Shown piece after piece: positions 59,208 to 64,000 of a DNA stretch of 64,000 nt; the stretch's first letter is position 1; every line of letters begins with the position of its first letter. Made by a program: the position numbers and the translations under genes. Source of the DNA: Streptomyces canus (lineage in GTDB: Bacteria > Actinomycetota > Actinomycetes > Streptomycetales > Streptomycetaceae); the NCBI RefSeq assembly GCF_001514145.1, contig NZ_KQ948666.1:123561-187560 (forward strand), given 5' to 3'. The notes under the pieces are model-generated. The model had not been told where the DNA came from and did no database searches. It saw nothing but the letters and a program-made list of their open reading frames with translations.

Positions 59208-59708
59208 GTGGGGCGAACGCGTACGTATCAATGGGACGATCCCGCGATCTCGGCGGAGGCCGCCGGGCGCATGGCCGGGATCGACTTCCTGCGCGAGGTG
59301 CAGGCGGGCCGGCTTCCGCCGGCGCCGATCGGTCGCACCGTCGACTTCGCCCTGGACGAGGTGGAGCCCGGCAGGGCGGTCTTCTCGCTGACGCCGGGGG
59401 AGGAGCACTACAACCCCATCGGCAGCATGCACGGCGGTGTCTTCGCCACGCTGCTGGACTCGGCGGCGGGCTGCGCCGTGCAGACACTCCTTCCGCAGGG
59501 GATGGCGTACACCTCGCTCGACCTGACGGTGAAGTTCCTGCGGCGGGTCACCGTGGACACCGGCCCGGTGCGCGCCGTCGGAACGGTCGTCAACAAGGGC
59601 CGCCAAACCGCCCTCGCCCAGGCCCAGTTGGTCGACGGGGCGGATCGTCTGCTCGCCCACGCCACCAGCAGCTGCATGATCTTCCCGGTACCCGCCCCTC
59701 GGGTGTGA
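59208..59708 (+). CDS. PaaI-type hotdog-fold thioesterase
   Basis: A 166-residue protein of the PaaI/YdiI thioesterase group. It has EEHYNPIGSMHGGVFATLLDSAAGCAVQTLL, in which HGGxxxxxxDSA is the family signature with the catalytic Asp, followed by YTSLDLTVKFLRRVTVDTGPVRAVGTVVNKGRQTALAQAQLVD. It would hydrolyse an acyl-CoA. GTG start, MGRTRTYQW. It is paralogous to the gene at 60591, and its promoter is shared with that gene and adjacent to the HxlR regulator gene. Confidence 0.9.
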   Translation: MGRTRTYQWDDPAISAEAAGRMAGIDFLREVQAGRLPPAPIGRTVDFALDEVEPGRAVFSLTPGEEHYNPIGSMHGGVFATLLDSAAGCAVQTLLPQGMAYTSLDLTVKFLRRVTVDTGPVRAVGTVVNKGRQTALAQAQLVDGADRLLAHATSSCMIFPVPAPRV

Positions 59709-59881
59709 CTCCGCAGGCAAGGCCCTCGTACGAAGATGCGCCGTCGAGCGCCCTCGGTGATGAAAGCTCCACGCTGGCCCGTCGCCCGCTGCCGACTCTT
59801 TGGATTACGTTTGCAATACCATAGACTCGCTAAGTCGGTGAAGGGCAACCGGGCCTTCCGGCCGGCGAAGGGGTGTGTGGC

Positions 59882-60472
59882 GTGGTGCGGTACGGAAAAG
59901 AGCACAAGGCGGAGACGAGGCGGCGGATCATCGAGACGGCGGGCCGCCGGTTCAAGCAAGACGGGATCGACGGCTCCGGGGTCTCGACTCTCATGAAGGA
60001 TGCGGGCCTGACCAATGGTGCCTTCTATGCTCACTTCGCATCCAAGGGTGACCTCGTCACCACGGCAATCGCCGATCAGTTGAAGGCGCAGGCCGAGAGC
60101 GTCGTCGCGCTGGCCGAGCCTGGCCGTGCCGGACTCGAGCAGATTGTGCGGGGTTATCTCTCGCCCCAGCACCGTGAAATGCTCGGCGACGGCTGCCCGA
60201 ACGCCGCTCTGCTCGACGAGATCGGGCGCTGCACCGAGACGACCAAGCAGGCGTACACCGACGGTGTGCTGATCCTGATCGAGGGCATCGCCGCCCGCAT
60301 GGCGCCCGAGGCTCCCGCCTCCGCACGGGTGATGGCACTCAGCCTCCTCGGCCTGATGGCCGGGACGCTGCAGCTCTCCCGCGCCTTGACCGACAGCCGG
60401 CTCGCCAACGAGCTGCTCGATCAAGGAGTGGACAACGCCCTCGCCCTGCTGGACTCCTGGCAGCGCGGCTGA
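59882..60472 (+). CDS. TetR family regulator
   Basis: A 196-residue TetR protein: KAETRRRIIETAGRRFKQDGIDGSGVSTLMKDAGLTNGAFYAHFASKGDLVTTAIADQL, with the C-terminal segment GDGCPNAALLDEIGR typical of the AcrR-like C-terminal domain. GTG at 59882 has GAAGGGG 8 bases upstream; upstream in-frame GTG codons exist. It sits between the two paralogous thioesterase genes. A weak repeat ATTAC-N4-GCAAT (59804-59817) upstream may be its operator. Confidence 0.88.
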   Translation: MVRYGKEHKAETRRRIIETAGRRFKQDGIDGSGVSTLMKDAGLTNGAFYAHFASKGDLVTTAIADQLKAQAESVVALAEPGRAGLEQIVRGYLSPQHREMLGDGCPNAALLDEIGRCTETTKQAYTDGVLILIEGIAARMAPEAPASARVMALSLLGLMAGTLQLSRALTDSRLANELLDQGVDNALALLDSWQRG

Positions 60473-60529
60473 CGCCCTTCCGCGCGCGGACCGGCTGCTT
60501 CGGTCCGCCTTCGCCTCCTGACTTCATCA

Positions 60530-60558
60530 TTGACAGTCAGGAGGGTCATGGCTAGGTT
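60530..60558 (+). promoter_or_regulatory. Promoter and HxlR-type site before thioesterase 2
   Basis: TTGACA (60530-60535) and TAGGTT (60553-60558), 17-bp spacer, with the same ATTGACAGTCAGG block as at 59133. The dyad TGAC-A-GTCA overlaps the -35, so a bound regulator would block RNA polymerase. Confidence 0.6.
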
Positions 60559-60590
60559 CATTCCGCGAACCCAGGTGGAGAGGCGAGGGC

Positions 60591-61085
60591 GTGGGACGGA
60601 CGCGTACGTATGAATGGCAGGACCCCGCGATAGTGGGAGCAACCGCAGGACGCGTCCCGGGCGTGGAGGTGCTGCGCGACCTGCTCGAGGGACGCCTGCC
60701 CCCACCGCCCCTCATAGCCGCTCTGGACTTCGCCCTCGAGGAAGTGGAGGAGGGCCGCGTGGTCTTCTCGGTGATACCGGGCGAGGAGCACTACAACTCC
60801 CTCGGCAGTGTGCACGGAGGGGTCTACGCCACCCTGCTCGACTCGGCGGCCGGCGGGGCGGTCCAGTCGACCCTGCCGCAGGGCACGGCGTACACCTCGC
60901 TTGATCTCACCGTGAAGTTCCTCCGGCGGATCACCGTGGACACCGGCAAGGTCCGCGCCATCGGTACGGTCGTCAGCAGAGGACGCCAAACCGCTCTCGC
61001 CCAGGCTCATTTGGTCGATGAGGCGGATCGTCTGCTCGCCCACGCCACCAGCAGCTGCATGCTCTTTCCACTCCCCGCGCCCTGA
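60591..61085 (+). CDS. PaaI-type hotdog-fold thioesterase (paralogue)
   Basis: A 164-residue protein very similar to the thioesterase at 59208: GRTRTYEWQDPAIVG, GEEHYNSLGSVHGGVYATLLDSAAGGAVQSTLPQGTAYTSLDLTVKFLRRITVDTGKVRAIGTVVSRGRQTALAQAHLVDEADRLLAHATSS. The HGGxxxxxxDSA signature is intact. GTG start. Recent duplication is likely, since promoter, N-terminus and C-terminus are all retained, with the TetR gene between the copies. Confidence 0.9.
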   Translation: MGRTRTYEWQDPAIVGATAGRVPGVEVLRDLLEGRLPPPPLIAALDFALEEVEEGRVVFSVIPGEEHYNSLGSVHGGVYATLLDSAAGGAVQSTLPQGTAYTSLDLTVKFLRRITVDTGKVRAIGTVVSRGRQTALAQAHLVDEADRLLAHATSSCMLFPLPAP

Positions 61086-61202
61086 GCCGCTACGGGCAAG
61101 GTCACGGTCGGGAGAGCTGCCCGGTGCGAGCCGCATGCGGCGACAAACGCTGCGCGACGGAAATGGGTTGCAGCTGAAGATCGCGACGCGAATGCTTCCC
61201 CC

Positions 61203-62108
61203 ATGAAGATGCACGCCAATCAGCTGACCGTGTCGCCTGAGACAGTGCGCATATTGGTGGAGCAGCAGTTTCCTGAGTGGCGGAGCCTGCCGATCAGGAG
61301 CATCGCGGGGCAGGGTACGGTCAACGCCGTCTTCCGTATCGGCGATCGGTTCGCGGCCCGGTTCCCTCTCGAGTCCGCAGACGTCGAGTCGACGCGGCGC
61401 TGGCTGGAGTGCGAAGCGGAAGCGGCTCGCGAGCTGGCAGGTCGCACGCGTTTCCCCACGCCCGAGCCGGTCGCGCTCGGGGAACCCGGGGCAGGCTATC
61501 CGCTTCCGTGGGCGGTGCAGACGTGGCTGCCCGGCGTCGTGGCAGCCGACGAGGACCCGGGCCAATCGTCTGCGTTCGCCCGTGACTTGGCCGATCTCAT
61601 CGGCGAACTGCGCGCGATCGACACGCGTGGCCGCACGTTCGCCGGCACAGGCCGAGGAGGCGACCTGCGGTCCCATGACGCGTGGATGGAGACGTGTTTC
61701 GGAAACAGTGAGCATCTCTTGGATGTCCCTCGGCTGCGCCGTATCTGGGCAACGTTCCGTGATCTGCCGCGAGGTGCAACCGAGGACGCCATGGCCCATT
61801 GCGATCTGATTCCTGGCAACGTGCTCGTGTCCGCCGGTCGGCTTGCGGGGGTTCTCGACGTGGGCGGCTTCGGGCCGGCTGACCCTTCGCTGGATCTTGT
61901 GAGTGCGTGGCATCTGCTCGAGGCCGAGCCGCGGCAGGTGCTCCGAGATCACCTGGGCAGCGACGACCTCGAATGGGAGCGAGGCAAGGCTTGGGCTTTC
62001 GCTCAAGCGATGGGGCTGGTCTGGTACTACGTCGAAAGCAACCCGGCCATGAGCCGGATGGGTCGACGAACCGTGGAACGCATCCTGGCGGACAACTGGC
62101 CCGCCTGA
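61203..62108 (+). CDS. Aminoglycoside phosphotransferase (APH) family protein
   Basis: A 301-residue kinase-fold protein of the APH family: SIAGQGTVNAVFRIGDRFAARFPLES (nucleotide-binding lobe), QTWLPGVVA, and the catalytic loop AHCDLIPGNVLV with Asp201 (consensus HGDLxxxN), followed by GVLDVGGFGPADPSLDLVSAW in the DFG-like metal position. It resembles the Streptomyces APH proteins of unknown substrate rather than a known aminoglycoside enzyme. ATG at 61203. It ends 34 bp from the converging GlxA-type gene. Confidence 0.88.
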   Translation: MKMHANQLTVSPETVRILVEQQFPEWRSLPIRSIAGQGTVNAVFRIGDRFAARFPLESADVESTRRWLECEAEAARELAGRTRFPTPEPVALGEPGAGYPLPWAVQTWLPGVVAADEDPGQSSAFARDLADLIGELRAIDTRGRTFAGTGRGGDLRSHDAWMETCFGNSEHLLDVPRLRRIWATFRDLPRGATEDAMAHCDLIPGNVLVSAGRLAGVLDVGGFGPADPSLDLVSAWHLLEAEPRQVLRDHLGSDDLEWERGKAWAFAQAMGLVWYYVESNPAMSRMGRRTVERILADNWPA

Positions 62109-62142
62109 CTTTGAGGCAGCAGGGTGCCGTGTGCGGTGGTTC

Positions 62143-63102
62143 TCAGTGTGCGGGGGACAGGGCGCCGCGGAAGGTGCGCCGGTAGGCGAGCGGTGAGATG
62201 CCGATGGCGGCATGCAGGTGTTCGCGCAGTGATGTGCCGCCGGCGAAGCCGACTTGGCCGGCGATCTCGTCCACCGGCTGGTCGGTGGTTTCCAGGAGGT
62301 GCCGTGCCCGGTCGACGCGCTGCTGGATCAGCCAGCGTCCCGGGCTCATGCCCACCTCTTCGGTGAAGCGGCGGGCGAAGGTGCGCAGGCTCATGTGGGA
62401 GTGCTCGGCGAGATCCGTCAGCGTCATGGGCTCGTGGAGGTTCTCCAGCGCCCACTGGCGGGCGGTGGCCGTTCCGCTGGCCGTGACCTCGGGCACCGGG
62501 TGCTGGATGTACTGCGCCTGTCCTCCGTCCCGCCACGGAGGGACGACGCACCGGCGGGCCACCTGGTTGGCGACTTCACTGCCGTGGTCCTTGCGGATGA
62601 TGTGCAGGCAGACGTCCAGCCCGGAAGCCGCACCGGCCGAGGTCAGTACGTCTCCGTCGTCGATGAACAGGACGTCCGGATCGAGCGCGACCTGTGGGAA
62701 GCATGCGCGGAAGAGGTCCGCGACCATCCAGTGTGTGGTGGCCGGCCGACCGTCGAGGAGACGGGCCGCGGCGAGAACGAAGGCGCCGGTACAGATGGAT
62801 ACGAGACGCGTGCCGGCGGTGACGAAAGCGAGCGACTCCACCACGGCTTGCGGTACTTCCGTCGTGACGGTGGTGGGGGTGAAGGGCGGGATGACGACGG
62901 TGTCGGCGGTGCGCAGGGCCTCCGGGCCGTGCTCGACGGTGATCGAGAAGTCGGAGTTGGTGCGGACGGGGCGGCCGTCGACGCTGCAGGTGAGGACCTC
63001 GTAGCGACCGTCCGCCGCCTCGAAGACCCGGCTGGGAATGCCCAGTTCGAAGGGGTAGACGCCGTCCACGGCCAGGACGACGACTCGGTGAAGGGAGGCC
63101 AT
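62143..63102 (-). CDS. GlxA family regulator (DJ-1/PfpI + AraC HTH)
   Basis: A 319-residue GlxA-type protein: an N-terminal amidotransferase-like DJ-1/PfpI domain (VVVLAVDGVYPFELGIPSRVFEAA, SICTGAFVLAAARLLDGRPATTHW with Cys), and a C-terminal AraC HTH (MTLTDLAEHSHMSLRTFARRFTEEVGMSPGRWLIQQRVDRARHLLETTDQPVDEIAGQVGFAG). ATG at 63102. The frame is open to 63309 because a 27-bp duplication carries another potential start. It is divergent from a quinone oxidoreductase gene, which it may control. Confidence 0.9.
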   Translation of the reverse strand: MASLHRVVVLAVDGVYPFELGIPSRVFEAADGRYEVLTCSVDGRPVRTNSDFSITVEHGPEALRTADTVVIPPFTPTTVTTEVPQAVVESLAFVTAGTRLVSICTGAFVLAAARLLDGRPATTHWMVADLFRACFPQVALDPDVLFIDDGDVLTSAGAASGLDVCLHIIRKDHGSEVANQVARRCVVPPWRDGGQAQYIQHPVPEVTASGTATARQWALENLHEPMTLTDLAEHSHMSLRTFARRFTEEVGMSPGRWLIQQRVDRARHLLETTDQPVDEIAGQVGFAGGTSLREHLHAAIGISPLAYRRTFRGALSPAH

Positions 63103-63122
63103 GGCGTGATCCCGTCGAAAGG
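63096..63122. repeat. Direct repeat copy 1, at the GlxA-type start
   Basis: 27 bp identical to 63198-63224 except for one C/T change. The offset of 102 bp is 34 codons, so the copies are in phase. It includes the ATG of the GlxA-type gene and its upstream region. Confidence 0.75.
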
Positions 63123-63197
63123 CATAATTTGTGCCAGCGTATCGGACCCGCACTCCTGCCGCCGCGATCACGGTCGACGTGATGAATCGACGAACGT

Positions 63198-63224
63198 AGG
63201 CCATGGCGTGATCCCGTTGAAAGG
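63198..63224. repeat. Direct repeat copy 2
   Basis: Second copy of the 27-bp repeat, 102 bp upstream of the GlxA-type start. It carries an in-frame ATG that could be an ancestral or alternative start. Confidence 0.75.
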
Positions 63225-63274
63225 TGGCATTCATGCCGTGGCGCCCGGGGGTGGCAGGCCGCGACGCTGGATGG

Positions 63275-64000
63275 ATGACGAACTCCGATACCCCCAGCAT
63301 GCGCGCCATCCGTCAGGACACCCACGGTTCTCCCGAGGTACTCAAGGAGGTCGAAGTGCCCCGGCCCGAACCGGGGTTGAGTGAGATCCTGATCGCCGTC
63401 CGCGCAGCCGGCGTCAACCCGACCGACTGGTGGAACCGCGCCCAGCCCATGAGCGTCCAGGGCCTGCCGCTCATCCTGGGCTGGGACGTCTCCGGAGTCG
63501 TCGAGGCCGTCGGCACCGGCGTCACCCTGTTCAAGCCGGGCGACGAGGTTTTCGGCATGCTGCCCTACCCCCACGGCGTCGGCTCCCACGCCCAGTACGT
63601 GACCGGCCCCACCCGCGCCTTCGTCCACAAGCCCGCCGGTATCGATCACGTCCAGGCCGGTGCCCTTCCGCTCGCCGCCCTGACCGCCTACCAGGCCCTT
63701 GTCGACACGGCCGATGTCCAGCCCGGGCAGCGCGTCTTCATCCACGCGGCGGCCGGCGGCGTCGGCCATCTCGCCGTCCAGATCGCCAAGTCCCGCGGCG
63801 CGTACGTCATCGGCACCGCCAGCGCCGCCAAGCACGACTTCCTGCGTTCTCTGGGAGTGGACGAGGCCATCGACTACCACGCGGTCGACTTCACCGAGGT
63901 CACCAAGGACATCGACGTGGTCCTCGACCCGATCTCAGTGGACACCGCCGCCCGCGCCCGCTCCCTCGCCGTGCTGCGCCCGGGCGGCACCCTCGTCTCG
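63275..64000 (+). CDS. Zinc-less NADPH:quinone oxidoreductase, cut by the window edge
   Basis: The first 242 residues of an MDR protein: MRAIRQDTHGSPEVLKEVEVPRPEPG, AVRAAGVNPTDWWNRAQPMSVQGLPLILGWDVSGVVEAVG and VFIHAAAGGVGHLAVQIAKSRGAYVIGTASAAKHDFLRSLG. It is the third quinone oxidoreductase of this half of the window. ATG at 63275 or 63299 could serve. It is divergent from the GlxA-type gene (172 bp). The C-terminal third lies beyond position 64000. Confidence 0.88.
   Translation, partial: MTNSDTPSMRAIRQDTHGSPEVLKEVEVPRPEPGLSEILIAVRAAGVNPTDWWNRAQPMSVQGLPLILGWDVSGVVEAVGTGVTLFKPGDEVFGMLPYPHGVGSHAQYVTGPTRAFVHKPAGIDHVQAGALPLAALTAYQALVDTADVQPGQRVFIHAAAGGVGHLAVQIAKSRGAYVIGTASAAKHDFLRSLGVDEAIDYHAVDFTEVTKDIDVVLDPISVDTAARARSLAVLRPGGTLVS

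Noticed and set aside
1..64000. Prophage, integrative element, CRISPR or antiphage island
   Set aside because: No integrase, transposase, tail, Cas or known defence gene was recognised, and no repeat array was seen; the novelty here is regulatory and metabolic.

Overview
The window is high-GC actinobacterial DNA, almost certainly a Streptomyces chromosome. Codon third positions are strongly G/C, GTG starts are frequent, and typical Streptomyces families are present: SpoIIE-type PP2C phosphatase with PAS/GAF, DUF6479, DUF3040, GH75 chitosanase, Tat-exported proteins, and many TetR/LysR/PadR/HxlR/Lrp regulators. No rRNA, tRNA, CRISPR array, prophage or intact insertion sequence was seen. The gene content (peripheral catabolism, redundant oxidoreductases, decayed genes) suits a chromosome arm or accessory region rather than the conserved core.

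Layout. 0-5.3 kb: a membrane protein, a sulfite-oxidase-like molybdoenzyme coupled to a flavin reductase, a quinone oxidoreductase/GNAT pair, a MarR regulator, and a divergent PrmC-like glutamine methyltransferase whose leader looks like an attenuator. 5.3-13.4 kb: LysR/MFS pair, PAS-GAF-PP2C phosphatase, secreted protein, Kef-type antiporter with a DUF3040 protein. 13.4-21.5 kb: SDR/XRE divergent pair, FadH-like flavoenzyme with a PadR regulator under a 20-bp palindrome, two cell-surface proteins, a GH75 chitosanase, an SDR. 21.7-27.3 kb: dhaKLM dihydroxyacetone phosphotransferase operon, then an iron-uptake operon (fused EfeU-EfeO plus DyP peroxidase) behind an iron box. 27.5-34.5 kb: Tat-exported probable glycosidase with a LacI-type operator, Lrp regulator/EmrB-type MFS, GH15 enzyme, DUF6479 protein, Cys-rich four-helix copper-binding protein.

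34.6-64 kb is dominated by acyl-CoA and NAD(P)H/flavin redox enzymes: acyl-CoA dehydrogenase; an acyl-CoA synthetase/enoyl-CoA hydratase/SDR operon; propionyl-CoA synthetase; then repeated cassettes built from TetR repressors, zinc-less NADPH:quinone oxidoreductases, SDRs, an old-yellow-enzyme, alpha/beta hydrolases, enoyl-CoA hydratase homologues and hotdog thioesterases. Several components are paralogous to each other: two TetRs, two HSL-type hydrolases, three quinone oxidoreductases including the truncated one at the right edge, and two thioesterases. Decayed genes (a haloacid dehalogenase and an F420/NADP-reductase-like gene) lie among them.

The most interesting signals are regulatory. 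A 41-bp promoter/operator block is shared (35/41) between two genes 11 kb apart. Both paralogous TetR genes are preceded by tandem TGANT-N2-ANTCA-like palindromes with the same 16-bp register. A third TetR has two TAGAT-N10-ATCTA sites in its divergent promoter region. Two thioesterase genes share a promoter overlapping a probable HxlR site. A uORF plus mutually exclusive hairpins precede the PrmC-like gene. Together these suggest an expanding, TetR-controlled reductive/hydrolytic xenobiotic or acyl-compound response island. That functional reading is inference.
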